From Streptomyces sp. NBRC 110035 (GTDB lineage: Bacteria; Actinomycetota; Actinomycetes; Streptomycetales; Streptomycetaceae), in the NCBI RefSeq assembly GCF_000829695.1, contig NZ_BBNN01000023.1, forward strand, positions 76,309-112,141: 35,833 bases of DNA. The letters run 5' to 3'. A program made the translations under genes and the position numbers. This document shows positions 1 through 9,111 of this stretch, one piece after another. Position 1 is the first letter of the stretch; each line of letters begins with the position of its first letter. The notes under the pieces are model-generated. The model was not told where the DNA came from. It did not search any database and was given only the letters and a program-made list of their open reading frames with translations.

Positions 1-157
1 CCCGGCTCCGGTCCTGGTCCTTGGCCCGGCCCCGGCCCTTGGCCCGGTCCCGGCCCTGGCCCCGGATTCCGGTCCCGGCCCTGGATCTCGGCCCGGTTTT
101 GGCCTCGGTTCTCGGTCCCGGCCCTTTGTGTGGTCTTGGCCTCGGGCCCGGTCCTTG
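1..157. repeat. Degenerate low-complexity GC repeat at the contig start
   Basis: The first 150 or so bases are loose variations on a roughly 12-base unit resembling ggtcccggccct, with interspersed T runs. They lie directly behind the stop codon (158-160) of the minus-strand peptidase. No convincing reading frame is present: the plus-strand frame here encodes only Pro, Leu, Gly and Arg. The repeat is probably why the assembly breaks here. Confidence 0.6.
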
Positions 158-2056
158 TCAGGGAGCGGTGCGGCGGTTCTCCACGGGAAGCAGACCGGCG
201 ACGACGTCCAGGGGCCAGCGGCCGTACGGCAGCGCCGGCTCCGGTACCGGGGTGGGGGCGGTCCCCGATGCCGCGGCCTGGACCGGCCCCGACGGCGTTC
301 CGGGGATCCGTTCGACGAACGGCGGGAGATCCTGCGTGCACCGCGCGCCCTCCGGCGGCAGCGCTCCCGTGAGGAAGTAGCGCACCGCGTGCCGCCCCAC
401 GCACGCGCTCGGGTTGTCCAGCGCGGTGTGGCCGTACCCGTCCACCGCCAGCAGCCGCGCGTCGCGCAGCTCCTCGGCCATGCGCACGCCCGCCGCGTAG
501 GGGGTGGACGGGTCGTGGGTCGTGTTCACCACCAGTACCGGATGGGCGGTCGCCGCGTCCCATGGGCCGGTGTACGGGGCGGCGGCGCGGGCCGGCCAGG
601 TGGCGCACGGCTCGTTGGCCCACACCCACCAGCGGGCCAGCGCCCCCGCTTGTGCCACCGCCCGTTCCTCCAGCTCAGGGTAGAGATGCGGCGACCGGGG
701 GTTGGGGCTCTCCGCGCACAGCACCGCGAGCGACTGCTCGAAGCCCGGATAGCGGGCCGGGCCCGCCGGATCGCTGAGCGGAATGAGCGGCCTGCCACTC
801 CACAGCGTCTGCAGCAGGTCGGCGACCCCGGCCCAGCCGGGATGCACGGTGTAGAGCCCGCCGCGCACCTCGCTCACCGCCCTCGCGTACGTCGGGTCGC
901 CCGCCGGACGCCGGGCGAGGCGCGCCATGAGGGTGTCGTACTTGTCGCGGGTGGCCGCCGGGCTGCCCGCCGAGAAGACGCAGCCGGTCACGGGCGCGCG
1001 CCCGCAGTGGTCGAGGAACTGCGCCAGCGTGTCGGCCGACCCGAGGTGGGAGCCGATCCGCAGGAAGGTGTTCAGCCCGGCCGCCGCGCCGGTCTCGCCC
1101 GCCGCGCCGGTCTCACTTGTCGCGCCGGTCTCGCCCGCTGTGCCGGTCTCGCCCGCTGTGCCGACTTTGCTCGTCGTGTCGGTCCCGCCCGCCGTGTCGG
1201 CCGTGCCCGCCGTCCTGTCCGTGGCTGCCGCGACGTGTTCGTGGGTCCCGTCCACCCAGGCGAGCGGGTCCACGTTCCCGTCGAGGACGAGCCGTCCGGC
1301 CCGTTCGGGGAACAGGTTCGCGTAGGTCGCGCCGAGGAGGGTGCCGTACGAGACGCCCCAGTAGTGCAGTCGCTCCTCGCCGACCGCGGCGCGCAGCAGG
1401 TCCAGGTCGCGGGCGGTGTCGGCGGTCGAGACATGGCGCAGCAACTGCGGGTCGCTCTGCTCGCAGCGCTCCGCGAGATCGGCGTACGCGGTGATGTACA
1501 CCTGCTGAGCCTGCTCGCCCACCGGGAACGGCGGGAGGTCCGCCTGCCGGTCGGCGGCCTCCTCGGCGGTGCCGAAGCAGCGCACGGCCGTGCTCTCGCC
1601 GACTCCGCGCGGGTCCCAGCTGACGATGTCGTAGCGGTCCCGCAGTTCGTCCGGGAACTTGTCGTACAGCTCCGGGAGGCCGACGGTGCCGGGGCCGCCC
1701 GGACCGCCGGGGTTGAAGAACAGTGTGCCGACCCGCTTCCGAGGAGCCGCGGCGCGGTGCCTGATCACCGCCAGCTCGATCGTGCGGTCCCCGGGGCGGG
1801 CGTGGTCCAGGGGCACGTTCGCCACCGCGCACTCGAAACCGGTCTGCGCCGCGTCCCGGCAGTCCTGCCACCGCAGCACCACACCGCCGCCGGCCTCACC
1901 GCCCCCGCCCGCGCCGCCGCCCGGTCCGCCCGGTCCTCCCGCGGCCGCCGGCCCGGCCGCCCCGAGCAGCAGCACCAGCGCCCCGGCCACCGCCCCCGCG
2001 GCCCTGGTGAGCGGTAGCCGTGCGGTGGTTGCGGTGGTGAGGTCGGTCCGTGGCAT
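158..2056 (-). CDS. Secreted tripeptidyl aminopeptidase-like alpha/beta hydrolase
   Basis: A 632-residue protein of the actinobacterial tripeptidyl-aminopeptidase (Tap/Slp-like) alpha/beta-hydrolase family, expected to remove N-terminal tripeptides from extracellular proteins. The N-terminus has a short basic stretch followed by an Ala/Leu/Val-rich hydrophobic segment ending in AAGPAAAGG, a signal peptide. The core shows SWDPRGVGES, the nucleophile elbow GVSYG (Ser236), a C-terminal TAP-like domain with THDPSTP (Asp515) and GYGHT (His543), giving an intact Ser-Asp-His triad. The ATG at 2056 was chosen because GAAGGG lies about 9 nt upstream; the upstream ATG at 2143 would add a non-signal-like leader. 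An oddity is a Gly/Thr/Ala/Glu-rich insertion at residues 282-323 encoded by a perfect-length minisatellite. Substrate range is inferred from the family. Confidence 0.9.
   Translation of the reverse strand: MPRTDLTTATTARLPLTRAAGAVAGALVLLLGAAGPAAAGGPGGPGGGAGGGGEAGGGVVLRWQDCRDAAQTGFECAVANVPLDHARPGDRTIELAVIRHRAAAPRKRVGTLFFNPGGPGGPGTVGLPELYDKFPDELRDRYDIVSWDPRGVGESTAVRCFGTAEEAADRQADLPPFPVGEQAQQVYITAYADLAERCEQSDPQLLRHVSTADTARDLDLLRAAVGEERLHYWGVSYGTLLGATYANLFPERAGRLVLDGNVDPLAWVDGTHEHVAAATDRTAGTADTAGGTDTTSKVGTAGETGTAGETGATSETGAAGETGAAAGLNTFLRIGSHLGSADTLAQFLDHCGRAPVTGCVFSAGSPAATRDKYDTLMARLARRPAGDPTYARAVSEVRGGLYTVHPGWAGVADLLQTLWSGRPLIPLSDPAGPARYPGFEQSLAVLCAESPNPRSPHLYPELEERAVAQAGALARWWVWANEPCATWPARAAAPYTGPWDAATAHPVLVVNTTHDPSTPYAAGVRMAEELRDARLLAVDGYGHTALDNPSACVGRHAVRYFLTGALPPEGARCTQDLPPFVERIPGTPSGPVQAAASGTAPTPVPEPALPYGRWPLDVVAGLLPVENRRTAP
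1088..1213. repeat. In-frame 18-bp minisatellite, 7 units
   Basis: Seven consecutive 18-base units based on gccggtctcgcccgctgt. The units at 1124-1141 and 1142-1159 are identical and the outer ones diverge by a few bases. Because 18 is a multiple of three, copy changes keep the peptidase frame. On the minus strand each unit encodes a hexapeptide of the type TAGETG or close variants, between the nucleophile region and the C-terminal TAP domain. Confidence 0.85.
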
Positions 2057-2245
2057 GGGCAGGCCCTTCACTCGCGGCAGCCGGGAGCGGGCCTGCGGCA
2101 GCGGGCCCGCTGTCATACCATCGGCGGTCCGCCGGCCGGGCAACCGACACGCGTCCGATCGGGTGCTGAGGTGAGTAACCCGCGCACGTCCGTCTGAGTA
2201 CGCACGCCGATGCCCGGCCCCCGGTCACCCGGCTTGACTGGCGGC

Positions 2246-2626
2246 ATGAGCCGGAACCACTTCGTGTCCCCGACGCCGGCGGTGCCCTGGCCGCCCGACC
2301 AGGACCGCCGGGCCTGGGTGGCCCCCGCCGTCGCGACCGCGCTGCTGGTGTTCCTGGTGCCCTCGGCGTTCCTGCTGGGCGCGATGTCCGCCATGGCGAC
2401 CGACAGCTGCGGGCCCGACGACTGTTCGCAGGCCCTGACGACCTCCCTGAACGTGGTCTACGGGGCCCTGCCCGTCGGCGGCCTGCTCACCTTCTGCACC
2501 TGGCTCACGTCCTGGGTGCTGCCGTGGCGGGTCCGGTGGTCGGGCCTGCGCGCCTGGATGGCGGTGTTCTCCCTGCCGCCGCCGCTGTTCGTCATCCTGC
2601 TGGTGTTCAACCTCCCGCAGGGGTAG
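2246..2626 (+). CDS. Small integral membrane protein of unknown function
   Basis: A 126-residue protein from the ATG at 2246; an in-frame ATG at 2210 would add twelve residues, and neither has a strong ribosome site. It has a short polar N-terminus with Pro/Trp-rich VPWPPDQDRRAW, then about three hydrophobic segments: one starting at VAPAVATALLVFLV, one around VVYGALPVGGLLTFCTWL, and a last one at MAVFSLPPPLFVILLVFNL. A cysteine pair in DSCGPDDC sits in the first loop and would face the outside if the N-terminus is cytoplasmic. I do not recognise a named family. Its TAG stop coincides with the first bases of the repeated structured element at 2624-2850. It is divergent from the peptidase, so the two may share a promoter region of about 190 bp. 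Confidence 0.7.
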   Translation: MSRNHFVSPTPAVPWPPDQDRRAWVAPAVATALLVFLVPSAFLLGAMSAMATDSCGPDDCSQALTTSLNVVYGALPVGGLLTFCTWLTSWVLPWRVRWSGLRAWMAVFSLPPPLFVILLVFNLPQG

Positions 2627-2850
2627 GGCCCGGGGCGGAAGGGGCGCCTGCCGCGCGACGCCCGGCACACACCCCCGCCGCACCCGCGCCGCCCGGAAGC
2701 CCGGGTACGCCGGCCCGGTAGGAGGGCTTGCGGGCGGCACGCCGGGAGCACGCTTCCCCGAGCTCCCGGCGTGGCTCGGGCAACGGGGACCCGCAGGACG
2801 CCGCGCGGCCGTCCTGCGGGCGGCGACGCCCCTTCCGCCACAGGCCCTGG
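2624..2850. repeat. Structured dispersed intergenic element, copy A
   Basis: First copy of an element repeated at 17524-17750. It begins with tagggcccg, whose TAG is the stop codon of the preceding gene. The longest exact match between copies is 45 nt (2674-2718 against 17574-17618). Inverted repeats: 2646-2653 with 2663-2670 (only five pairs here), 2688-2700 with 2726-2738 (12 of 13 pairs), 2741-2749 with 2762-2770 (9 of 9) and 2790-2799 with 2811-2820 (10 of 10). It fills the gap between two convergent genes, so termination is one possible role. No U-tract follows the stems. Confidence 0.8.
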
Positions 2851-2867
2851 CGCGGCCCGGTCCGTCC

Positions 2868-4511
2868 CTAGCTCTCCGCGAACAGCTCGTCCGCGTCCAT
2901 GATCCGGTACGCGTACCCCTGCTCCGCCAGGAACCGCTGGCGGTGGGCGGCGAAGTCCTGGTCGATGGTGTCGCGGGCGACGACGGAGTAGAAGTGGGCC
3001 TGGTGGCCGTCCGCCTTGGGGCGCAGCACCCGGCCCAGCCGCTGGGCCTCCTCCTGCCGGGACCCGAAGGTGCCCGACACCTGGATGGCCACGGTCGCCT
3101 CCGGCAGGTCGATCGAGAAGTTCGCGACCTTGGACACGACCAGGACGCTGATCTCGCCCTCCCGGAACGCGTCGAACAGCTTCTCCCGCTGCGCGTTCGA
3201 CGTCTCGCCCTTGATCACGGGCGCGTTCAGGTGCTCGCCCAGCTCGTCCAGCTGGTCGATGTACTGCCCGATGACGAGGATCTGCTGCCCCGCGAACCGC
3301 CGGACGATCGCCTCCGTCACCTTCCGCTTGGTCGCGGTCGTCGCGCAGAAGCGGTACTTCTCCTCGGTCTCCGCGGTGGCGTACGCGATCCGCTCGGAGT
3401 CGGTGAGGTTGACCCGGACCTCGACGCAGTCGGCGGGCGCGATGTAGCCCTGCGCCTCGATCTCCTTCCACGGCGCGTCGAACCGCTTCGGCCCGATCAG
3501 CGAGAACACGTCCGACTCGCGGCCGTCCTCGCGTACGAGCGTGGCCGTGAGTCCCAGCCGCCGACGGGCCTGGAGGTCCGCCGTGAACTTGAAGACGGGG
3601 GCGGGCAGCAGGTGCACCTCGTCGTAGAGGATCAGGCCCCAGTCCCGGGAGTCGAACAGCTCCAGGTGCGGGTAGACGCCCTTGCGGCGGGTCGTCAGCA
3701 CCTGGTACGTGGCGATGGTGACGGGCCGGATCTCCTTGCGCGTCCCGCTGTACTCGCCGATCTCGTCCTCGGTCAGCGAGGTCCGCCTCACCAGTTCGTG
3801 CTTCCACTGGCGGGCCGAGACCGTGTTGGTGACCAGGATCAGCGTGGTCGACTTCGCCTGCGCCATCGAACCGGCACCCACCAGCGTCTTGCCCGCGCCG
3901 CAGGGCAGGACGACCACCCCGGAGCCGCCGTGCCAGAAGTTCTCCACGGCCTGCTTCTGGTAGGGGCGCAGCGCCCACCCCTCCTCGCGCAGCTCGATGT
4001 CGTGCGCCTCGCCGTCCACGTACCCGGCGAGGTCCTCGGCGGGCCAGCCCAGCTTCAGCAGCACCTGCTTGATCTGCCCGCGTTCCGAGGGGTGCACGGC
4101 GACGGTGTCCGGGTCGAGGCGGGCGCCGACCAGCGGGGCGATCCGCTTGGAGCGCAGCACCTCCTCCAGGACGGGCCGGTCGGTGCTGGTCAGCACGAGA
4201 CCGTGCGCCGGGTGCTTGAGCAGGCTGAGCCGGCCGTAGCGGTCCATCGTCTCGGCGATGTCGACGAGCAGCGCGTGCGGCACCGGGTAGCGGCTGTACT
4301 TCACCAGCGCGTCCACGACCTGCTCGGCGTCGTGCCCGGCGGCCCGCGCGTTCCACAGGCCGAGCGGGGTCACCCGGTAGGTGTGGATGTGTTCCGGCGC
4401 CCGCTCCAGCTCGGCGAACGGGGCGATGGCGCGACGGCACTCGCCGGCCTGCTCGTGGTCGACTTCCAGGAGAAGCGTCTTGTCGGACTGGACGATGAGC
4501 GGACCATTCAC
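2868..4511 (-). CDS. XPB-type DNA repair helicase (superfamily 2)
   Basis: A 547-residue bacterial XPB/ERCC3-like 3'-5' DNA helicase, presumed to act in nucleotide excision repair or a related unwinding step. The N-terminal ~160 residues are the damage-recognition-like part. Then come the Q-type motif LRPYQKQAVENFW, Walker A PCGAGKT, motif II as DEVH (ILYDEVHLLP), motif III LGLTATLVRED (the RED motif typical of XPB), and the C-terminal helicase lobe with IGQYIDQL, VVSKVANFSIDLP and motif VI QRLGRVLRPK. All core motifs look intact. The GTG at 4511 is preferred because GAAAGG lies about 10 nt upstream and the longer frame adds a non-homologous arginine-rich leader. Divergent from a small candidate gene at 4611 and from the kdp locus. 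The 905-residue protein at 13592-16309 carries a domain related to XPB/Ssl2 N-termini and may be its partner. Confidence 0.93.
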   Translation of the reverse strand: MNGPLIVQSDKTLLLEVDHEQAGECRRAIAPFAELERAPEHIHTYRVTPLGLWNARAAGHDAEQVVDALVKYSRYPVPHALLVDIAETMDRYGRLSLLKHPAHGLVLTSTDRPVLEEVLRSKRIAPLVGARLDPDTVAVHPSERGQIKQVLLKLGWPAEDLAGYVDGEAHDIELREEGWALRPYQKQAVENFWHGGSGVVVLPCGAGKTLVGAGSMAQAKSTTLILVTNTVSARQWKHELVRRTSLTEDEIGEYSGTRKEIRPVTIATYQVLTTRRKGVYPHLELFDSRDWGLILYDEVHLLPAPVFKFTADLQARRRLGLTATLVREDGRESDVFSLIGPKRFDAPWKEIEAQGYIAPADCVEVRVNLTDSERIAYATAETEEKYRFCATTATKRKVTEAIVRRFAGQQILVIGQYIDQLDELGEHLNAPVIKGETSNAQREKLFDAFREGEISVLVVSKVANFSIDLPEATVAIQVSGTFGSRQEEAQRLGRVLRPKADGHQAHFYSVVARDTIDQDFAAHRQRFLAEQGYAYRIMDADELFAES

Positions 4512-4610
4512 GCGCGGCTGCCTTTCTGCGACGGGCTCGGCACGGGCATGCACGGGCACAGCACGGCCAAACGTCCAGTTTGCCTGATCGCCCGCCGCCC
4601 GGGGGCCGGA

Positions 4611-4751
4611 GTGACGGTGACCACAGCACCGGCGGCGAAGCGCCGTACGGGGGAGCGGGCAGGTGCCGGCCCGGGCCCGGACGCCGAGGACCACGCGCAG
4701 AACCACACCCCGGAACAGGCCTGGGCCGAGTGGGACCTGGAACCGCGCTGA
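4611..4751 (+). CDS. Possible small acidic protein (46 aa)
   Basis: A short frame starting GTG at 4611 (or GTG at 4617), reading VTVTTAPAAKRR, a Gly/Pro stretch, then an acidic, Trp-containing tail with PEQAWAEWDLEPR. Third codon positions are G or C in most codons, which fits real coding in this genome. A GGGGGCCGGA stretch directly precedes the first GTG but is too close for a good ribosome site; GGAG before the second is also tight. It is divergent from the helicase gene 100 bp away. No family recognised. The hypothesis rests on codon bias and the non-repetitive C-terminus. Confidence 0.35.
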   Translation: MTVTTAPAAKRRTGERAGAGPGPDAEDHAQNHTPEQAWAEWDLEPR

Positions 4752-5096
4752 TTCCCCTCGCTCCGGGCCCGGCACCCCCGTCACCCGGCTCGTACCCGAA
4801 GCCGGACCGGAGTGTCCGGGGCGGCGGCTGCCACAGAACCGGCGGGGCGCCGTGGTCGCCCGCGCGGTGCGGCGCGGTACCGACGCGGTGATCGGCCGGC
4901 TGCCGTCCCGTCTGCCCTGAACGGTGTCCGGCGGCTGCCGGGGGTCGCAGAGGGCATGCGGCCGACCGTCCGTAAGAGACCCGCCAAGAACGTCCGGACC
5001 GCCGTACGGAAGCCGTCAACGGCGGCCGAATCCGGCTGTACAGGCGCTTTTCTCTTCTTGTCAGATTCTCCTTTCGAACCTCACCAGGAGTTCGCG
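4752..5096. promoter_or_regulatory. Leader and presumed promoter region of the kdp locus
   Basis: 345 bp without a convincing gene. It should hold the kdp promoter and KdpE operator, but I cannot name a -35/-10 pair with confidence. Visible structure: inverted repeat ccgccgt (4999-5005) with acggcgg (5019-5025), which overlaps an inner acgg/ccgt pair and the near-palindrome gccgtcaacggc. A T/C-rich, lower-GC tract at 5045-5078 precedes the AGGAG ribosome site of the first small gene. Confidence 0.4.
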
Positions 5097-5180
5097 ATGG
5101 CCGACGTGGTCTTCGTCGCCGTCACGATCGCGGTGTTCGCGCTCGTGGCTCTCGTCGCCAAGGGGGTGACGAAGCTGTGA
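5097..5180 (+). CDS. KdpF-like single-span micropeptide upstream of kdpF (27 aa)
   Basis: A 27-residue peptide, [27 protein letters not shown] in two halves: MADVVFVAVTIAVF then [13 protein letters not shown]. It is one hydrophobic helix with a cationic C-terminus, so probably inserted in the membrane with the tail in the cytoplasm. The start is supported by AGGAG seven bases upstream, the best ribosome site in the locus. Its TGA (5178-5180) overlaps the GTG start of kdpF by four bases, so the two are translationally coupled. It is not itself classical KdpF, which is the next gene. Short membrane peptides of this kind sit before kdp genes in various bacteria as far as I recall, which suggests an accessory Kdp subunit, but its function is inference. 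Confidence 0.75.
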   Translation: MADVVFVAVTIAVFALVALVAKGVTKL

Positions 5181-5266
5181 CCGTCGAGAACATCGTCGGC
5201 CTGGTCGTCGCCGTCGCCGTGCTGGGATACCTCGTCCTCGCCCTGATCCACCCGGAGAGGTTCTGA
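5177..5266 (+). CDS. kdpF: KdpF, small stabilising subunit of the K+-transporting ATPase
   Basis: A 29-residue single-span membrane peptide beginning [13 protein letters not shown] and ending LALIHPERF. The order of a short polar N-terminus, one helix and a terminal HPERF (PE-K/R-F) is the KdpF signature. KdpF sits in the lipid interface of the KdpABC complex and stabilises it. GTG start at 5177 overlaps the stop of the preceding micropeptide in a GTGA arrangement, and kdpA starts 7 bp after its stop, so all are one transcription unit. Confidence 0.9.
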   Translation: MTVENIVGLVVAVAVLGYLVLALIHPERF

Positions 5267-5273
5267 GCACCGC

Positions 5274-6977
5274 ATGAGCCCCGTCCTCGCCGGCGTGCTC
5301 CAGCTGCTCGCTCTCACGGCCGCGCTGGCGCTCGCCCACGTTCCCCTCGGCACCTACATGGCCAGGGTCTACTCCTCCGACAAGCACTGGCGCGTGGAGA
5401 AGTGGATCTACAAGGGCATCGGTGTCGATCCTGACACGCAGATGCGCCGGACCGCCTATCTGCGCGGCGTGCTGTCCTTCTCCGTGGTCGGTGTCCTCTT
5501 CCTCTACGCCCTCCAGCGGCTCCAGGGCGTGCTGCCCGGCTCGCTGGGTTTCGCCTCGATCGATCCGGACCAGGCGTTCAGCACCGCCGTCTCCTTCGTC
5601 ACCAACACGAACTGGCAGTCGTACTCCGGCGAGCAGGCCATGGGCCACGTCGTGCAGACCGCCGGTCTGGCCGTGCAGAACTTCGTCTCCGCGGCGGTCG
5701 GGATCGCCGTCTGCGTCGCTCTGGTGCGGGGGTTCGCCCTTCCCCGGGTTCCCGGCTCCGCCCGAGCAGGGGGGAACGTTCTGCGCAACGGCGAGCCGGG
5801 CAACTTCTGGGCCGACCTGGTGCGGGGTGTGGTCCGTGTCCTGGTGCCGCTCGCGGCCGTCGGCGCGGTCGTCCTCGTGGCCTGCGGGGTGATCCAGAAC
5901 TTCTCCGGCATCCATGAGGTCGGCCAGTTCACGGGCGGCACGCAGGAGTGGAACGGTGGCGCGGTCGCCTCGCAGGAGGCCATCAAGGAACTCGGTACCA
6001 ACGGCGGCGGCTACTTCAACGCCAACTCCGCCCACCCGTTCGAGAACCCCACTCCGTTCACGAACCTCTTCGAGATCTTCCTGATCCTTCTCATCCCCTT
6101 CTCGCTGACCCGGACGTTCGGCCTCATGGTCGGCTCCGTCCGGCAGGGCCGCGCGATCCTCGCGACCATGGCCACCATCTGGGTCGTCTTCACCGTCCTG
6201 ATGATGTGGACCGAGTTCGCCCACCGCGGCGCGGCACTCGAGCTTGCGGGCGGCGCCACGGAGGGCAAGGAGGTCCGCTTCGGTGTCGGTGCCTCCTCGA
6301 TCTTCGCGGTGGCCACCACCCTGACCTCCACGGGTGCGGTGGACTCCTTCCACTCCTCCTTCACCGGCCTCGGCGGCGGTATCACGATGCTCGGCATGAT
6401 GCTCGGCGAGATCGCGCCCGGCGGTGTCGGCTCCGGCCTCTACGGCATGCTCGTCATGGCGGTCATCGCGGTGTTCGTCGCCGGCCTGATGGTGGGCCGT
6501 ACCCCCGAGTACCTCGGCAGGAAGATCGGCACCCGTGAGATCACGTTCGCCGCCTGCTACATCCTGATCACCCCGGCCCTGGTACTGACCTTCACCGCCG
6601 CGGCGATGACGCTCCCCACTCCGGCGAACTCGATGACCAACAGCGGAGCGCACGGGTTCTCCGAGATCCTGTACGCCTACACCTCCGCCTCGAACAACAA
6701 CGGCTCCGCCTTCGCCGGTCTGAACGCGGACACCCAGTGGTTCAACACCACGCTCGGCATCGCGATGCTGCTCGGCCGTTTCCTGCCGATGGTGTTCGTC
6801 CTGGCGCTGGCGGGGTCGCTGGCGGAGCAGAAGCCGGTCCCGGCCACCGCGGGCACCCTGCGTACCGAGAAGCCCCTGTTCACCGGGCTGCTGGTGGGGG
6901 TGGTCCTGATCATCACCGGTCTGACCTACTTCCCGGCGCTTGCGCTGGGTCCCCTCGCGGAGGGACTGGCGTCATGA
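5274..6977 (+). CDS. kdpA: KdpA, K+-translocating subunit of the Kdp ATPase
   Basis: A 567-residue polytopic membrane protein, the K+-channel-like subunit that forms the selectivity filter of the high-affinity KdpFABC pump. Length matches the family (about 550-570). The filter-loop regions are all visible: [48 protein letters not shown] and [13 protein letters not shown]. About ten membrane segments surround them. GGAGAGG lies about 13 bases before the ATG at 5274. The stop overlaps the start of kdpB (ATGA), indicating coupling of the two main subunits. Expression is expected when external K+ is low, through the KdpE/KdpD pair encoded downstream. Confidence 0.97.
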   Translation: MSPVLAGVLQLLALTAALALAHVPLGTYMARVYSSDKHWRVEKWIYKGIGVDPDTQMRRTAYLRGVLSFSVVGVLFLYALQRLQGVLPGSLGFASIDPDQAFSTAVSFVTNTNWQSYSGEQAMGHVVQTAGLAVQNFVSAAVGIAVCVALVRGFALPRVPGSARAGGNVLRNGEPGNFWADLVRGVVRVLVPLAAVGAVVLVACGVIQNFSGIHEVGQFTGGTQEWNGGAVASQEAIKELGTNGGGYFNANSAHPFENPTPFTNLFEIFLILLIPFSLTRTFGLMVGSVRQGRAILATMATIWVVFTVLMMWTEFAHRGAALELAGGATEGKEVRFGVGASSIFAVATTLTSTGAVDSFHSSFTGLGGGITMLGMMLGEIAPGGVGSGLYGMLVMAVIAVFVAGLMVGRTPEYLGRKIGTREITFAACYILITPALVLTFTAAAMTLPTPANSMTNSGAHGFSEILYAYTSASNNNGSAFAGLNADTQWFNTTLGIAMLLGRFLPMVFVLALAGSLAEQKPVPATAGTLRTEKPLFTGLLVGVVLIITGLTYFPALALGPLAEGLAS

Positions 6978-9106
6978 CCACCGACACGCACCAGCACGAG
7001 GACCCGGTGTCCACCACCACCCCGGCCCGGGCGCCGCACCACGACGCACCCACCGGGCCCACGTCCGGTCAGGGCCGTGTCGGCGTGGGCGCCTTCGACC
7101 CGAAACAACTGGTCAGGTCGCTGCCCGACGCCCTTTGCAAGCTCGATCCGCGGGTGATGGTGAAGTCGCCCGTCATGTTCGTGGTCCTGATCGGGTCCGT
7201 TCTGACGACGGTGTTCTCCTTCCTGGACCCGGGCGACTGGTTCGGCTGGACGATCAGCGCCTGGCTCTGGCTGACCGTGATCTTCGCCAACCTCGCGGAG
7301 GCCGTCGCCGAGGGCCGCGGCAAGGCGCAGGCCGACACCCTGCGCAGGGCCAAGACCGACGCCGTCGCCCGCCGTCTCGTGGACGGGCGCGAGGAGCGGG
7401 TGCCCGGCACCGGGCTGGGCATCGGCGACCTGGTCGTCTGCGAGGCGGGCGACATCGTCCCCGGGGACGGCGACGTCGTCGAGGGCGTCGCCTCCGTGGA
7501 CGAGTCGGCGGTCACCGGCGAGTCGGCTCCGGTCATCCGGGAGTCCGGCGGCGACCGCAGCGCCGTCACCGGCGGTACGAAGGTTCTCTCCGACCGCGTT
7601 GTCGTCCGGATCACCACGAAGCCCGGTGAGACCTTCATCGACCGGATGATCAACCTGGTCGAGGGTGCTGCCCGGCAGAAGACGCCCAACGAGATCGCGC
7701 TGAACATCCTGCTCGTCTCGCTGACCGTCGTCTTCCTCCTCGCCTGCGCCACGCTGCCGCCGTTCGCGGACCACGCGGGCACGGAGCTGACGATGGTCGT
7801 GCTCGTCGCGCTCCTGGTCTGCCTCATCCCGACGACGATCGGGGCCCTGCTGTCGGCGATCGGTATCGCGGGCATGGACCGGCTGGTGCAGCGCAACGTG
7901 CTGGCCACGTCGGGCCGCGCGGTCGAGGCCGCCGGCGACGTCTCCACGCTGCTGCTGGACAAGACAGGCACCATCACACTGGGCAACCGGCAGGCCGCCG
8001 AGTTCGTCCCGGCACGCGGTGTCACCGAGGCCGAGGTCGCGGACGCCGCCCAGCTGTCGTCGCTGGCCGACGAGACCCCGGAGGGCCGCTCCGTGGTCGT
8101 CCTCGCCAAGGAGAAGTACGGACTGCGCGAACGCCACCAGGGCGAACTCGTCGGTGCCGACTGGATCCGGTTCACCGCCCGGACCCGCATGTCGGGCGTC
8201 GACATCGACGGACGCAAGGTGCGCAAGGGCGCGGCGGGTTCCGTGACCGCCTGGGTCGAGGAGCGCGGCGGCACGGTCGCCGTCGACGTCGGCGAGACCG
8301 CGGACCGCACCTCCGAGGCGGGCGGCACGCCGCTGCTGGTGGCCGTCGAAGACGACCGGGGCGCTCGCGTCCTGGGTGTCATCCACCTCAAGGACGTCGT
8401 CAAACACGGCATGCGCGAGCGGTTCGGGGAACTGCGCCGCATGGGCATCAGGACCGTCATGATCACGGGCGACAACCCGCTGACCGCCAGGGCGATCGCC
8501 GACGAGGCCGGCGTCGACGACTTCCTCGCCGAGGCCGCCCCCGAGGACAAGATGGCCCTCATCAAGCGCGAACAGGCCGGCGGCAGGCTGGTCGCGATGA
8601 CCGGCGACGGCACCAACGACGCCCCCGCACTGGCCCAGGCGGACGTCGGCGTGGCGATGAACACCGGAACGTCGGCAGCCAAGGAGGCCGGCAACATGGT
8701 CGATCTCGACTCCGACCCGACCAAGCTCATCGAGATCGTGGAGATCGGCAAGCAGCTCCTCATCACCCGCGGCGCGCTCACGACGTTCTCCATCGCCAAC
8801 GACGTCGCCAAGTACTTCGCGATCATCCCGGCCCTGTTCACCGCCGTCCACCCGGGCCTGGACAAGCTCAACGTCATGCGTCTGTCCTCGCCCGATTCCG
8901 CGATCCTCTCGGCGGTGATCTTCAACGCGCTGATCATCGTCGCCCTGGTCCCGCTCGCGCTGAGGGGCGTGCGCTACCGGCCGACGAGCGCCGACCGGAT
9001 GCTCCGCCGCAACCTCGCCGTCTACGGGCTCGGCGGGCTGGTCGCCCCCTTCGCCGGCATCAAGATCATCGACCTGCTCGTCTCCCTCGTCCCCGGAATC
9101 GGCTGA
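6974..9106 (+). CDS. kdpB: KdpB, P-type ATPase subunit of the Kdp K+ pump
   Basis: A 710-residue P-type ATPase that hydrolyses ATP and drives K+ through KdpA. The phosphorylation motif DKTGT carries Asp329; the A-domain TGES loop reads [15 protein letters not shown]; the hinge region shows [23 protein letters not shown] from about residue 544; nucleotide-binding and P-domain segments ([23 protein letters not shown]) are intact. The start at 6974 overlaps the kdpA stop by four bases and has GGAGGG about nine bases upstream. Compared with classical KdpB (about 680 residues) there is a Thr/His/Pro-rich N-terminal extension of some 35 residues before the conserved [17 protein letters not shown] segment. 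Such extensions are common in actinobacteria; its role is not visible from the sequence. Confidence 0.97.
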   Translation: MTTDTHQHEDPVSTTTPARAPHHDAPTGPTSGQGRVGVGAFDPKQLVRSLPDALCKLDPRVMVKSPVMFVVLIGSVLTTVFSFLDPGDWFGWTISAWLWLTVIFANLAEAVAEGRGKAQADTLRRAKTDAVARRLVDGREERVPGTGLGIGDLVVCEAGDIVPGDGDVVEGVASVDESAVTGESAPVIRESGGDRSAVTGGTKVLSDRVVVRITTKPGETFIDRMINLVEGAARQKTPNEIALNILLVSLTVVFLLACATLPPFADHAGTELTMVVLVALLVCLIPTTIGALLSAIGIAGMDRLVQRNVLATSGRAVEAAGDVSTLLLDKTGTITLGNRQAAEFVPARGVTEAEVADAAQLSSLADETPEGRSVVVLAKEKYGLRERHQGELVGADWIRFTARTRMSGVDIDGRKVRKGAAGSVTAWVEERGGTVAVDVGETADRTSEAGGTPLLVAVEDDRGARVLGVIHLKDVVKHGMRERFGELRRMGIRTVMITGDNPLTARAIADEAGVDDFLAEAAPEDKMALIKREQAGGRLVAMTGDGTNDAPALAQADVGVAMNTGTSAAKEAGNMVDLDSDPTKLIEIVEIGKQLLITRGALTTFSIANDVAKYFAIIPALFTAVHPGLDKLNVMRLSSPDSAILSAVIFNALIIVALVPLALRGVRYRPTSADRMLRRNLAVYGLGGLVAPFAGIKIIDLLVSLVPGIG

Positions 9107-9111
9107 TCTCC

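Noticed and set aside
128..2017. Long plus-strand frame opposite the peptidase gene
   Set aside because: Antisense shadow of a gene with signal peptide and intact catalytic triad; composition is Arg/Gly/Ala/Val without family-like segments.
2943..4751. A 602-codon open frame on the plus strand opposite the XPB gene
   Set aside because: It is antisense to a gene with all helicase motifs and has shadow composition (Val/Leu/Gly/Arg/Asp-rich). Only its last 46 codons, beyond the helicase start, have coding-like codon use and were kept as a weak separate candidate.
4752..5096. c-di-AMP riboswitch before kdp
   Set aside because: Such riboswitches control K+ transporters in Firmicutes and rpf-type genes in actinobacteria, but I could not find the conserved core in this leader.
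5061..6653. Long minus-strand frame through kdpA
   Set aside because: Gly/Asp/Glu/Arg-rich shadow of a clearly identified gene.
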